Assembly (NCBI GenBank): GCA_035534455.1
Contig: DATLRV010000012.1
Location: 9,708-73,707, forward strand
Reading direction: 5' to 3'
DNA length: 64,000 bases
DNA from: JAJYVT01 sp035534455
Lineage (GTDB): Bacteria > Actinomycetota > Acidimicrobiia > Acidimicrobiales > RAAP-2
Shown: piece after piece, positions 34,751 to 43,500 of the stretch
Layout: each line of letters begins with the position of its first letter
How positions within the stretch are numbered: the stretch's first letter is position 1
The notes under the pieces: generated by a model
What the model saw: only the letters and a program-made list of their open reading frames with translations
Databases searched by the model: none
What the model was told of the DNA's origin: nothing
Position numbers and translations under genes: made by a program

Positions 34751-35536
34751 ATGGACGCCGGGGCGTACGCAGACATGCTGCCGTGGCTGGTCTTCCTCGT
34801 GATCGACCGGAAGTCGGGGCTCGGCGTCGCATGGGCGGGTTGCGGCGCGCTCGCCTGCAGCGCGGCACTGGTCGCCTGGTCCTACTGGCGAGGCAGGCAC
34901 GCACTCGTGCCGCGGGCCGCCATGGTGCTCTTCGCCCTTTGTCTGGTCGCGGGCCTCGCCTCGCAGACCGTGAACCAGGAGGTGAGCGTCCCGAGGGCCG
35001 TCGTCCTCGGCGTGCTGAGTGCGCTCGCCTTCGGCTCGCTTCCCTTCACGCCCATCAGCCAGACCTACACGGTCCCGCTCGTCGCTCCGGCGCTCCGGGA
35101 CGATCCTCGTTTCGCCAGGGTGAACATCGAGATCACGCGAGCGTGGGGCGTCGGCTCCCTGGCGGTGGCCGTGGCCAGCGGCACGACCGCCCTCCTGTCC
35201 GGAGCGGTGGCTTTCACGTTCCTCGACTGGGTGACCCCGATCGTCCTGGCGGCTGCCACGATCCTGTGGGCGACCCGGCGGTGGGAGTTGTTCCGCCTCG
35301 CCGTGGACACTGGCCCGGTGGGATCGGTCGCCGTGGGCTACGACGCCCCTGACGGTCCCGTCCGCCTCCACGAATCGGACGACGACTCCCCCGGATTCCC
35401 GACGGCGCTCGCGACGCGCCGTGTGCTGCCCGTCGTACGGCACGGACACCCGGGAGGGACCGCCCGCGCGGGTGCGCCGGAGGCGTCCACCGATGCCGTC
35501 ATTCACCGCCTTCCGCTCCGCGGCAGGAACATCTGA
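34751..35536 (+). CDS. Multi-pass membrane protein, unknown function
   Basis: About 261 residues with five or six hydrophobic helices between residues 9 and 185 (for example VAWAGCGALACSAALVAW, AAMVLFALCLVAGLA, VVLGVLSALAFGSL, LDWVTPIVLAAATILWA), then a soluble C-terminal tail of about 75 residues. The ATG at 34751 is preceded by AGGAG at six bases. I cannot name a family. Divergent from the MarR gene, it may be its target, perhaps an efflux or stress membrane protein. Confidence 0.65.
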   Translation: MDAGAYADMLPWLVFLVIDRKSGLGVAWAGCGALACSAALVAWSYWRGRHALVPRAAMVLFALCLVAGLASQTVNQEVSVPRAVVLGVLSALAFGSLPFTPISQTYTVPLVAPALRDDPRFARVNIEITRAWGVGSLAVAVASGTTALLSGAVAFTFLDWVTPIVLAAATILWATRRWELFRLAVDTGPVGSVAVGYDAPDGPVRLHESDDDSPGFPTALATRRVLPVVRHGHPGGTARAGAPEASTDAVIHRLPLRGRNI

Positions 35537-35650
35537 CAGAGGGCCACCTGAGAACGGACGCGCGGGCACCGCTCGGATTGCTCCGCCTCGCAGCCCCACG
35601 ATGCCGCGCGTCATGGGGGTAATCGTGACGCTTCGCAGCGATTGAAGGTA

Positions 35651-35664
35651 GGGGCTTTCGTCCC
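35651..35664. promoter_or_regulatory. DosR-like box, distal site of ABC operon
   Basis: GGGGCTTTCGTCCC agrees with 12 of 14 positions of the DosR core GGGACTWWAGTCCC by my count. It is the upstream member of a pair, 34 bases centre to centre from the next site, in the promoter region of the ABC permease gene. Confidence 0.55.
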
Positions 35665-35684
35665 AAGATGCGGGTCGGCCGTGC

Positions 35685-35698
35685 GGGACTTTCGGCCC
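35685..35698. promoter_or_regulatory. DosR-like box, proximal site of ABC operon
   Basis: GGGACTTTCGGCCC agrees with 12 of 14 core positions and exactly fits the alternative published form GGGACTTNNGGCCCT when the next T is included. It ends 37 bases before the permease ATG, a position suiting activation by a DevR-type regulator. Confidence 0.65.
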
Positions 35699-35735
35699 TC
35701 CCCCGCCTCGGCGAGGCGGGGCGTAATGGACCCAC

Positions 35736-36854
35736 ATGACGTTCATCGGCCTGATCCTTCGAAATCTTGCGACCCGGAGGGTGCGCACGCTGCTCACCGC
35801 GGCTGCGGTCGCGATCAGCGTGACCGCAGTGGTGACGCTCGGGGTCGTCACCGACAGCCTGCAACGATCCGCGGCGAACGTGCTCCTCATGGGCAAGGCG
35901 GATTTCATCGTCGCGCAGAAGTCCGTGACGACAGCCCTCACAAGCGTGGTCGCCGAAGGTCAAGTGGCCGCGGTGGCGAGAACCCCCGGGGTGCACAGCG
36001 CCGTGGGGGTGCTGGTCGGAACCGTCCACCTGAACGCCACAAACCCGGTCTTCATCGAGATCGGCGTCCAGCCGACAGAGCTGCGCAGGTTCGGGGTCAC
36101 CCTGGACGCCGGGCGCCCCTACGGTGCGAACGCCACGCACGAGGTGATGCTCGGCTGGCAGGCGGCCGAGAGCCTCCATCGGCACGTCGGCGACACGGTC
36201 GAGATCGGCACGATCGGCTACACGGTCGTGGCGATCTACTCGCTGAACCAGGTGTTCGGCAACGCGGCGGCGATGTTCCCGCTCACCACGCTGCAGGCCA
36301 ACACACGAAAGCCCGGAACGGTCACGCTCGTCGCGGTACGGGTCGACCGGGGCGCGAACGTCGACTCGGTGATGGCCCGGGTGGACCGCGACAACCCCAA
36401 CCTTGCGGCGGTCAGGCTCGCGAGTCAGTTCGGCCGGATCGACCGGAACCTGGTGTTCCTCAACGCGGCCCAGGCCGGGGCGCAGATCATCGCGCTCGTC
36501 ATCGGCGTGGTGGTCGTTCTGAGCACCATGCTCCTCTCGTTCGTCGAGCGCATCCGGGAGTTCGGCCTGTTGCGGGCCATCGGTTGGTCGAGGCTCCGAC
36601 TCCTCTCGCTCGTGATGGGGGAGGCGGTCGGCATCAGCCTGCTCGGTGCGGGGGTCGGCGTCGGGCTCTCTGTGGCACTGACCGCCGCCCTGGAGCACCT
36701 CTCCTCCTTGCGAGGCGTGCTGGACGCCGGCTACTCGATCGGCGTGGTCGGCACCGGCTTGTACACGGCGGTCGGCATCGGCGTCCTGGCGGCGCTGTAC
36801 CCCTGCGCGCGTGCGGCGATGCTCCGCCCCGGGATCGCGCTGCGGAGGGAGTGA
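35736..36854 (+). CDS. ABC transporter permease (MacB/FtsX type)
   Basis: About 372 residues. One N-terminal helix (RTLLTAAAVAISVTAVVTLG), a large extracytoplasmic domain of about 200 residues, and three C-terminal helices (IIALVIGVVVVLSTMLLSFV, AVGISLLGAGVGVGLSVAL, GVVGTGLYTAVGIGVLAALY), the FtsX/MacB arrangement. VERIREFGLLRAIGWSR is the conserved cytoplasmic coupling helix. Such exporters move lipids, peptides or act as mechanotransducers. The ATPase gene follows after one base. Two DosR-like boxes lie upstream. Confidence 0.9.
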   Translation: MTFIGLILRNLATRRVRTLLTAAAVAISVTAVVTLGVVTDSLQRSAANVLLMGKADFIVAQKSVTTALTSVVAEGQVAAVARTPGVHSAVGVLVGTVHLNATNPVFIEIGVQPTELRRFGVTLDAGRPYGANATHEVMLGWQAAESLHRHVGDTVEIGTIGYTVVAIYSLNQVFGNAAAMFPLTTLQANTRKPGTVTLVAVRVDRGANVDSVMARVDRDNPNLAAVRLASQFGRIDRNLVFLNAAQAGAQIIALVIGVVVVLSTMLLSFVERIREFGLLRAIGWSRLRLLSLVMGEAVGISLLGAGVGVGLSVALTAALEHLSSLRGVLDAGYSIGVVGTGLYTAVGIGVLAALYPCARAAMLRPGIALRRE

Positions 36855-36855
36855 C

Positions 36856-37563
36856 GTGAGCGACCTTGCCGAGCCGTCCGGAGCGCCCCCCCTCATCGAG
36901 GTGCGCGACGTGCACCTTCGCTACGGACCTGTTCGGGCGCTCGACGGTGTCGACCTCACGATCCGCGAGGGCGAGTGGCTTGCCGTCTCGGGCCCGTCGG
37001 GCTCGGGGAAGTCCACCCTCCTCTCCCTCCTCGCCGCCCTCGACCGCCCCGACCGGGGGGAGGTGCGGTTCCGGGGCCGTCCGCTGTCGGAGGACGCACA
37101 CCTCGACCGGTACCGTCGCAAGGACGTCGGACTCGTCTTCCAGCTCCACAACCTGGTGCCGAACCTGGACGCGCGCCAGAACGTCGAGGTCGCGATGTTC
37201 GGGACCGGCGTCCGACGCGGCGCGCGCCGACGCGCGGCCGACCAGCTGCTCGGTTGGATGCAGCTCACCGACTTCGCCACTCGCAGGCCGGCGGAGATGT
37301 CGGGCGGAGAGCGCCAACGGGTGGCCATCGCCCGCGCGCTCGCCAATCGGCCGCCGCTGCTGCTCGCCGACGAGCCGACCGGGAACCTCGATCCCGACAG
37401 CGCGGACAACGTGGTCGAGGTCTTCCGTAAGCTCCACCACAGCGAAGGGACGACGATCGTGATGGTGACGCACGACGTGTCGATCGCGCGCGCGGCGGAC
37501 AGGATCGTGATGCTGGAACGTGGTCGCATCGTCGATCCTGGCGCAACCGCGTCGGTCGCGTGA
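36856..37563 (+). CDS. ABC transporter ATP-binding protein (LolD/MacB type)
   Basis: About 235 residues. Walker A GPSGSGKSTLLSLL, Q-loop VFQLHNLVPNL, signature MSGGERQRVAIARAL, Walker B LLLADEPTGNLDP, H-loop VTHDVSIA. The NLDP after Walker B is typical of the LolD/MacB class that pairs with FtsX-type permeases. GTG 36856 follows GGAGGGAG and is separated from the permease stop by one base, so the two form a complex from one operon. Confidence 0.95.
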   Translation: MSDLAEPSGAPPLIEVRDVHLRYGPVRALDGVDLTIREGEWLAVSGPSGSGKSTLLSLLAALDRPDRGEVRFRGRPLSEDAHLDRYRRKDVGLVFQLHNLVPNLDARQNVEVAMFGTGVRRGARRRAADQLLGWMQLTDFATRRPAEMSGGERQRVAIARALANRPPLLLADEPTGNLDPDSADNVVEVFRKLHHSEGTTIVMVTHDVSIARAADRIVMLERGRIVDPGATASVA

Positions 37564-37567
37564 GCCG

Positions 37568-38842
37568 TCAGCCGGCGCAGACGCTCACCCCTTTGGTCGC
37601 AAGGATCCTCGTGACGGACGCGTCCGCCTGGGAGCGGGGGAGCGCGCCGTCAGAGAGCGCCTGCACGATCGCCTGCACCGCAGGCTGCCATGCCGAGGCG
37701 TCGACCATCGGCATGTCCGCGCCTGCGCCCAACGCGCTGACGGTAGCGGAGGCCTCGGTGTAGCCGGCCGCGGATATGGCCCCGGCCCCGAGCGAGTCGG
37801 TCATGGCGACGCCGCCGAAGTGGAGTGTCGTGCGCAGCAACGTGTACGTGGAAGGGGAGAGGCTCGCCGGGAGGCCCCCGGAGAGGCCGGGGACGACCGG
37901 GTGGCCGACCATCACGACCGGCAGTCCCGACGCGACCACCCGCGTGAAGGGGATCAGGTCGACCCTGAGCAGCTGCGCCAGTGAGGGATCGGACGCCGGC
38001 CCTGTGTCGGTGTTCGCCGACGCATGGCCGAGACCCGGGAAGTGCTTGCCGACCGCGACGACACCCGCTGCGCGGAGCCCTGCGGCGAACGCCGTCCCGT
38101 AGGTGGTGACGACCTGCGGTGTTGTGCTGAAGGAGCGCTGCGACTCGTACGCCACCGGATCTGTGGGTGATGCGGTGTCGAGCACGGGTGCCAGGTCCAT
38201 GGTGATGCCGAGACCACGGAGCGCCGCACCGCGCGCCGCCATCGTCGACTCCACCTGTGCGGGCGTCCACTGCGCGGCCATCCCGCGTGCCGAGGGGATC
38301 GCACCGAGCACGTTGGCGAGCCGCGACACCACACCCCCCTCTGTGTCCGTCGACATCCACGGCACGACCTGCCCGGCACCGGTGGCCGTACCGTCGAGCG
38401 CCGCCAACGCGGCGTGCAACGCCGGTCCCGCCGAAGCGGCGGGTTGGCCGAGGAACACGAGGCCGCCGACGCCCGCCTGCGCCTCCGCCTGGAGTGAGCC
38501 CGCAGATGTGAAGTCCCCGAGGACCATCAGCAACTGGTTGGCGATCCGTGTCGACGACCAGCGCGACGGCGGCGGGACGCACCCGGTGGCAGACGTCGTG
38601 GTCGTCGTGGTCGTCGTGGTCGTCGTGGTCGTCGTTGGCGACGTGGTGGTGGACGTCCCGCCGCCGCTCGTCGAGGTGGAGGTGCGGGGCGTGCTCGACG
38701 TCGTCGCGCTCGAGTCACCCGGTGCCCCGCCGCAGGCGGCGGCGACCAGCGCGAGCACCGCGGGCACGAGCGCCGCGCCGAGCGTGCGCCGGCGGGGGAC
38801 GGCGCGGGGCGCGGACCCGGGCGCGCGGTCGTCGCACCTCAT
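37568..38842 (-). CDS. Glycoside hydrolase family 3 lipoprotein (NagZ-like)
   Basis: About 424 residues. Lipoprotein signal with lipobox LVAAAC, then a Ser/Thr-rich linker including a run of threonines, then a GH3 catalytic domain: GVGGLVFLGQPAASAG, WMSTDTEGGVVSRL, GITMDLAPVLDT, the KHFPGLGHASANTDTGPA histidine loop, and the nucleophile Asp in GVAMTDSLGAGAI. GH3 enzymes of this type are beta-N-acetylhexosaminidases acting on wall sugars. ATG 38842 is used; ATG 38857 in frame is an alternative. Its stop lies five bases from the convergent ABC ATPase stop. Confidence 0.9.
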   Translation of the reverse strand: MRCDDRAPGSAPRAVPRRRTLGAALVPAVLALVAAACGGAPGDSSATTSSTPRTSTSTSGGGTSTTTSPTTTTTTTTTTTTTTSATGCVPPPSRWSSTRIANQLLMVLGDFTSAGSLQAEAQAGVGGLVFLGQPAASAGPALHAALAALDGTATGAGQVVPWMSTDTEGGVVSRLANVLGAIPSARGMAAQWTPAQVESTMAARGAALRGLGITMDLAPVLDTASPTDPVAYESQRSFSTTPQVVTTYGTAFAAGLRAAGVVAVGKHFPGLGHASANTDTGPASDPSLAQLLRVDLIPFTRVVASGLPVVMVGHPVVPGLSGGLPASLSPSTYTLLRTTLHFGGVAMTDSLGAGAISAAGYTEASATVSALGAGADMPMVDASAWQPAVQAIVQALSDGALPRSQADASVTRILATKGVSVCAG

Positions 38843-39064
38843 GCGGTACGCGGACATGCCTGGCACGCCGACCAATCGATCACGCCCCCATTGCAGCACG
38901 CCGTCCCGGCCGGAGTGCGCCGCGGGGGAGGTTCGGGCGGCGTGCCGGCCATCGGCGTGACACCACCGCCGTCCCCGCCTCGGCATAGGCTGTCGGCGCG
39001 CCGCGAGAACGTGCCGGCACACAGCGAGACCGGACGTACTGGAGCGCAACGGAAGGGACAGGCG

Positions 39065-40189
39065 ATGACCCAGGCAACGGGCCGCGGCATGGGCGGGATG
39101 GGGAGCTCGGACGGGACGGAGATTTCCGCAGAGGAGCTGGCCGCATTGCTTGGGACGCAACACGCCCCGTTCCTCCTCGACGTGCGCGAGCCCGAGGAGT
39201 TCGAGAGCTGGGCCATCTCGGGCGCCGCCAACGTGCCGCTGTCCTCGCTCGAGCACCGGCTCACACAGGTGGCGCGGGACCGCCAGGTCGTCGTCGTCTG
39301 CGCCAGCGGGCAGCGCTCGGCGCAAGCGGCTGGGGCATTGCGGTCGGCCGGGATCGACGCGTCCAACCTCCTCGGCGGGATGCTCGCGTGGTCCGCCGTC
39401 TACGACACGGTGAGGCTCGACGTCGGCGCGTTCTCGGTCGTCCAGGTCCGCCGGCGGAGCAAGGGTTGCCTCTCGTACGTGGTCGGCTCCGGCGGAGAGG
39501 CGCTTGTCGTCGATCCCTCCTCCGAGATCGACCGGTACCGCGACCTCGCGGCGGCCGAAGGCTGGCAGATCACCCATGTCCTCGACACCCACGTCCATGC
39601 CGACCACGTGAGCGGCGCGAGGGCGCTCGCAGCCGCGACGGGGTCGGCGCTGCATCTCTCGACGGCCGACGCGCTCCGGTACGGCGTCGAGGCGCTGGCC
39701 GAACGGGACCGGATCCTCCTCGGCACGACCTCGGTGGACGTCTTGGCGACGCCCGGGCACACGATGGGATCCGTGGTGGTCGACCTCGGCGGCGGGGCGA
39801 TGCTCACGGGCGACACGTTGTTCGTCGACGGCGTCGGGCGTCCCGATCTCGCCGATGCGGCACGCGAGTACGCCGAAGCGCTCCACCACTCGCTCGTCTC
39901 GCTGCTCGACGGCCGGTCCGACGACGTGCTCGTGCTCCCCGCGCATTTCGGCGCAGGGGTGACGGTCGTCCGGGACGAGCCTGTCGCCGCGACGCTCGGA
40001 GCTGTCCGTGCGGCGGTGCCCCAGCTCGGATGGGAACGGGAGCGGTTCGTCTCGTGGGCATCGACGCGCGCGACGCCCCGTCCGCCGAGCTACGTGGAGA
40101 TCGTGCGGCTGAACGTCGGAGAGACCTGGGCGTCCGCCGACGAGGTCCGAGCGCTCGAGGTGGGTCCGAACCGCTGCGGCACGGGCTGA
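39065..40189 (+). CDS. Rhodanese / metallo-beta-lactamase fusion (persulfide dioxygenase-like)
   Basis: About 374 residues. N-terminal rhodanese domain (residues about 18-115: FLLDVREPEEFESWAISGA, active-site Cys in VVVCASGQRSAQAA) and C-terminal metallo-beta-lactamase domain (THVHADHVSG metal motif, TPGHTMGSVVV, LTGDTLFVDGVGRPDL). The latter resembles ETHE1/persulfide dioxygenases, which oxidise glutathione- or protein-persulfide to sulfite; the rhodanese handles the sulfane sulfur. The usual order in many fusions is reversed. ATG 39065 follows GGAAGGGAC. Role: sulfide or persulfide detoxification. Confidence 0.88.
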   Translation: MTQATGRGMGGMGSSDGTEISAEELAALLGTQHAPFLLDVREPEEFESWAISGAANVPLSSLEHRLTQVARDRQVVVVCASGQRSAQAAGALRSAGIDASNLLGGMLAWSAVYDTVRLDVGAFSVVQVRRRSKGCLSYVVGSGGEALVVDPSSEIDRYRDLAAAEGWQITHVLDTHVHADHVSGARALAAATGSALHLSTADALRYGVEALAERDRILLGTTSVDVLATPGHTMGSVVVDLGGGAMLTGDTLFVDGVGRPDLADAAREYAEALHHSLVSLLDGRSDDVLVLPAHFGAGVTVVRDEPVAATLGAVRAAVPQLGWERERFVSWASTRATPRPPSYVEIVRLNVGETWASADEVRALEVGPNRCGTG

Positions 40190-40217
40190 GCAGTCGGCTC
40201 GGCGCGGACGGGCCCTC

Positions 40218-40733
40218 TCAGGCGCCGCGGCGCTCCACGATGCCGCGGACGTAGGCGGCCTGACCGGCGTGCTGGAGGCCGTCGGCGATGACGCTCACGA
40301 GTCGTGCGCCGAGCGTGACGTGGGGATCCCAGCGGGTGTCGACGACCCGGTCGAGATCGGCGTCGCGCAGCGGGCGCACGTACTCGACCGTCGCTGCGTG
40401 CACCGCGTCGTGGTAGCCGAGGAGGAGCGACGGCTCGACGGCCACCAGCGCGGTGTCGTCGGCGTCCTGGCCGTACCCGGTCTCGAGGCGGTCGAACGGG
40501 AGGGAGAACCTGGAGTCCCAGCCCTCGGCCGTCCACCGCTGCTCGCTCCCCGCGACCTCGGCGACGTGGTCGTCCTGGACCCGGGTCAGGTGCCAGACCA
40601 GCCACCCGATCGGGTTGGCCGCCCGGTCGGGGCGGAAGGTGAGCGCGTCGGGTGGCAGTCCGTCGACGGCACCGTGCACGGTGTCGCGGACGCGCCCGAA
40701 GGCATCGACGAGGAGGTCGGCCGTGGAGGTCAT
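40218..40733 (-). CDS. DinB/DUF664 family protein
   Basis: About 171 residues of the DinB four-helix bundle: LPPDALTFRPDRAANPIGWL followed by VWHLTRVQDDHVAEV (first metal His) and LISVIADGLQHAGQAAYV-like C-terminal helix (second His). DinB proteins bind a metal and may act as thiol-dependent transferases with mycothiol or similar. Start ATG 40733 overlaps the stop of the upstream phosphoribosyltransferase gene by four bases (ATGA), so they are coupled. Confidence 0.85.
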   Translation of the reverse strand: MTSTADLLVDAFGRVRDTVHGAVDGLPPDALTFRPDRAANPIGWLVWHLTRVQDDHVAEVAGSEQRWTAEGWDSRFSLPFDRLETGYGQDADDTALVAVEPSLLLGYHDAVHAATVEYVRPLRDADLDRVVDTRWDPHVTLGARLVSVIADGLQHAGQAAYVRGIVERRGA

Positions 40734-42118
40734 GGGTCCCATCCTGTCCCGTTCTGGTCTTCTCGTGCCCGCGCCGTCCGAGGCTCGGCCAACGACGGGT
40801 CGTCGAAGTGGGTGGTGAACCACCGGGCAGCGAGGTCGGCGACGCGCTCGAGCGCCCCTGGCTCCTCGAAGAGGTGGGTGGCGCCTGGGACGACGACCAG
40901 CTCGTGTTCGCAGCGGAGCGCGGCGAGCGCCCGGCGGTTCAGCTCCAGCACCTCCGGGTCGCGTTCGCCCACGACGAGGAGAGTGGGCGCGCGGACGTCA
41001 CGAAGGAGCGGTCCGGCGAGGTCCGGTCTGCCGCCCCGGGAGACGATGGCGCCGACGGCCGACGCCGGTGCCGACGCAGCTGCCAGCGCGGCGGCAGCCC
41101 CCGTGCTCGCGCCGAAGTACCCCGCCCGAAGATCCGGCGCGAGCGTGGCGAGGTGCGCCGTGGCGCGGACGAGCCGGTCCGCGAGGAGCCCCACGTCGAA
41201 GACACTGCACCTGCGCGCGGCCTCCTCGGGCGTGAGCAGGTCGAACAAGAGGGTGCCGAGCCCGCGCGCCTGCAGCTGGCGGGCGACGGACTGGTTCCTG
41301 GGGCTCAGCCGGCTGCTTCCGCTCCCGTGTGCGAAGAGGACGACGCCGGGTGCCTCCTCGGGCACCGACAGGTCGCCCGGCAATGCGGCGCCTGTGGGCA
41401 ACCCGATCGTGATCGGCCCGTCCCTTGGGGCGCCCGCTGGGGCGTCCTTCCCGACCGGAGCTTCGGTGCGGCCGGAGGCGTGGAGCAACCTGACCACTTG
41501 GTCGTCGGTCGTCTGGGTGAAGTCGTCGTACCACTGGCCGATGGCGAAGAACGGCTCCGGTGACTCCACGCACACGACGTCGTCCGCGACCCCTTGCAGC
41601 TCGCCGAGCGTCGGCAAGGGGATGACGGGAGCGGCCAGCACGACGCGCGCGGCGCCGTGCGCCCTCGCCACAAGGCACGCTGCCCGTGCAGTCGAGCCCG
41701 TCGCGATGCCGTCGTCGACGACCACGACGGTGCGGCCCCGGAGCGCGACAGGCGTGCGTCCGCGCCGGAAGATCTGCGCCATGCGCTCGAGCGTGGCCCG
41801 CTCGAGATCTTCGACCGCCGCCAAGTCATGGTCCCGTACGCCGGCAGTCCGTCGCACGTCCTCGTTCAGCACCCGGACGCCACCCTCGCCGACCGCGCCG
41901 ACCGCGAGCTCGGGCTGCCAGGGGACACCGAGCTTGCGCACCAGGATCACGTCGAGCGGGGCACCCAGCGCTCGAGCCACCTGCGCGGCGACCGGGACGC
42001 CTCCGCGGGGAAGACCGACCACCACGGGCCCCGACCCTGACAGTCCCGAGAGGAGGACTGCGAGCTGGCGTCCCGCATCCGTACGGTCACGAAAGATGAT
42101 CGGCGCCCGCGAGCGCAT
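40730..42118 (-). CDS. Phosphoribosyltransferase / alpha-beta hydrolase fusion (Rv0571c-like)
   Basis: About 462 residues. The N-terminal type I phosphoribosyltransferase domain has VVGLPRGGVPVAAQVARALG and the PRPP loop VVVVDDGIATGSTARAA. The C-terminal domain is a dienelactone-hydrolase-like alpha/beta hydrolase: FAHGSGSSRLSPRN, nucleophile Ser in GYFGASTGAAAAL, Asp in VVGERDPEVL and His in VPGATHLFEEPG. Mycobacterial Rv0571c has this arrangement and belongs to the DosR regulon. ATG 42118 chosen for the conserved N-terminus; GTGs upstream are possible. Confidence 0.88.
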   Translation of the reverse strand: MRSRAPIIFRDRTDAGRQLAVLLSGLSGSGPVVVGLPRGGVPVAAQVARALGAPLDVILVRKLGVPWQPELAVGAVGEGGVRVLNEDVRRTAGVRDHDLAAVEDLERATLERMAQIFRRGRTPVALRGRTVVVVDDGIATGSTARAACLVARAHGAARVVLAAPVIPLPTLGELQGVADDVVCVESPEPFFAIGQWYDDFTQTTDDQVVRLLHASGRTEAPVGKDAPAGAPRDGPITIGLPTGAALPGDLSVPEEAPGVVLFAHGSGSSRLSPRNQSVARQLQARGLGTLLFDLLTPEEAARRCSVFDVGLLADRLVRATAHLATLAPDLRAGYFGASTGAAAALAAASAPASAVGAIVSRGGRPDLAGPLLRDVRAPTLLVVGERDPEVLELNRRALAALRCEHELVVVPGATHLFEEPGALERVADLAARWFTTHFDDPSLAEPRTARAREDQNGTGWDP

Positions 42119-42278
42119 GCCATGAGTCTTGCCCGGGTCGCCCCGGGGGCCAACACCAGCTCGGGGGGACGGCGGGCTCGAGGCCCTGGCACGGAGGGGT
42201 CGGCGGTGCCGCAAAACCCGGCGAGCAGCGACCGACGAGGCCGTCGTGTGCGGCCCGGGGCCGCGCTCAATGCCGCAC

Positions 42279-42698
42279 TCAATTCGTCGACGCCGCCGAC
42301 GGCCTGGCGGGCGGCGGCCGTGCCGCCCTACGGAACTGGTCCTGGCCGAGCTGGGTGGCGCGCCACGCTGTCTGCGGCGTCGTGGCGCCTTCGAGCACCC
42401 AGGTCAGGTGCAGCCGGTCCGTATCGCTGTCGTAGCGTCCGGTCCAGCTCGTCACCGACCCGGTCTCGGACCAGCACACCACGAAGCCGAGCACGGCGGT
42501 GCCCGTGCCCGTCGGCGGTGTGCAGAAGCCGATGAGCGGTCTCGACGCCTGGACGGTCCCGACCGCCGACCGGTACCGGCCGCTCAGGAAGCCGTCGGTG
42601 TTGTGCAGCTCGAGCTCCGAACCGAGCTCGCTCCGCCAGGTCCCGGTGAGGGTGTGGCTCGTCGCCGCGGATCGGACCGCTGCCGGTGGCGTCGTCAT
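42279..42698 (-). CDS. Avidin/streptavidin family biotin-binding protein
   Basis: A 139-residue protein with the avidin fold: LTGTWRSELGSELEL, GFLSGRYRSAVG, SVTSWTGRYDS, LHLTWVLEG, TAWRATQLGQDQF. Aligned by eye to streptavidin, the biotin pocket is almost complete: Ser27, Tyr42, Ser44, Val46, Gly47, Trp76, Ser81, Thr83, Trp85, Trp100, Trp112 and Asp120 match; only the Asn23 equivalent is Ser23. Unlike streptavidin, no signal peptide is present, so it should be intracellular. The C-terminus is Pro/Ala-rich. A DosR-like box lies 36 bases upstream, and Hsp20 is divergent. Confidence 0.88.
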   Translation of the reverse strand: MTTPPAAVRSAATSHTLTGTWRSELGSELELHNTDGFLSGRYRSAVGTVQASRPLIGFCTPPTGTGTAVLGFVVCWSETGSVTSWTGRYDSDTDRLHLTWVLEGATTPQTAWRATQLGQDQFRRAARPPPARPSAASTN

Positions 42699-42733
42699 GG
42701 ATTGAGTCTTTGCCGTTTGGCGTGAGGGAGCCA

Positions 42734-42747
42734 GGGTCGAAGGTCAC
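42734..42747. promoter_or_regulatory. DosR-like box upstream of the avidin-like gene
   Basis: GGGTCGAAGGTCAC matches 10 of 14 core positions by my count; its reverse complement nearly repeats the site at 53694-53707. It lies 36 bases before the avidin-like start. Weak on its own, but consistent with the other sites in this region. Confidence 0.4.
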
Positions 42748-42786
42748 GACGGCAAGGCGCCGAGGTGGTCACAGTCGTGGGATTGG

Positions 42787-42800
42787 AGGACTTCGGCCCT
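42787..42800. promoter_or_regulatory. DosR-like box upstream of hsp20
   Basis: AGGACTTCGGCCCT, an imperfect palindrome similar to the box in front of ftsH2 (AGGACTTCGGTCCC). It lies 121 bases before the Hsp20 ATG. By my count it matches only 9 of 14 core positions, so support comes mainly from repetition of the pattern and the nature of the gene. Confidence 0.45.
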
Positions 42801-42920
42801 TCGGTTGTCGAGCGAGGGCGGCCAGGATGGATGTGGCTCGCCGGGCCGACGGGGGTCGCACGTGAGTGGCGACCCACCGCGGACCACGGCGCAGCAAGAC
42901 GATGCAGAAAGGAGTGCGAC

Positions 42921-43355
42921 ATGGCGATCGTGCATCGAGAGCGCCAGATCCCCGACTGGCCTGGGTTCATGCTGCCGGAGCGGTGGCGGCGGATGTTCGA
43001 CCTCGAACCCGAACAGGACGGTTGGCTGAGGCTGGAGGAGTACGAGGACGAAGGCACGCTCGTGCTGCGCACGGAGGTGCCGGGCCTCGACCCGGGCAAG
43101 GACGTCGAGATCACCGTCAGCGACGGCGTCCTTCGCGTCCGTGCGCACCGCGAGGTCAAGTCCGAGCAGAAGAACAAGAAGGGGTATCGCTCCGAGTTCC
43201 GTTACGGCGAGCTCACCCGGACGATGCGGCTCCCCGAAGGGGTCACCGGTGACGACGTGAAGGCGACCTACGAGGACGGCATCTTGGAGATTCGGGTGCC
43301 CGTACCCGTCGAGAAGGAGCCCGAGTCCAAGAAGATTGCGGTCACCAGGGTCTGA
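42921..43355 (+). CDS. hsp20: Hsp20/alpha-crystallin small heat shock protein
   Basis: A 144-residue ATP-independent chaperone. The alpha-crystallin domain spans about residues 40-130: LVLRTEVPGLDPGKDVEITV, VLRVRAHREVK, YGELTRTMRLPEGVTGDDVK, and ATYEDGILEIRVPVP (GIL/IxI motif). The N-terminal PGFMLPERWRRMFDLEPE is like mycobacterial HspX/Acr relatives. ATG 42921 follows AAAGGAG. HspX is a hallmark DosR target; here a similar box lies upstream, divergent to the avidin-like gene. Confidence 0.95.
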   Translation: MAIVHRERQIPDWPGFMLPERWRRMFDLEPEQDGWLRLEEYEDEGTLVLRTEVPGLDPGKDVEITVSDGVLRVRAHREVKSEQKNKKGYRSEFRYGELTRTMRLPEGVTGDDVKATYEDGILEIRVPVPVEKEPESKKIAVTRV

Positions 43356-43500
43356 CCTGGACGTCGACCTGGTCCCGAGCCAGGCCGGGCGGCAGCTCTC
43401 CCGGGTGCCCTCGGGTCCCGGGGAGTTGCTCGGCCGCACGCGTAGGAGGAGCGCGCCCGGGGTCGACTTCTCTCGGCCGCGCGGTGTGCTGCCGCGTGCC

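Noticed and set aside
43401..43420. DosR-like palindrome around GGGTGCCCTCGGGTCCC
   Set aside because: Only about 8 of 14 core positions fit; probably chance in GC-rich DNA.
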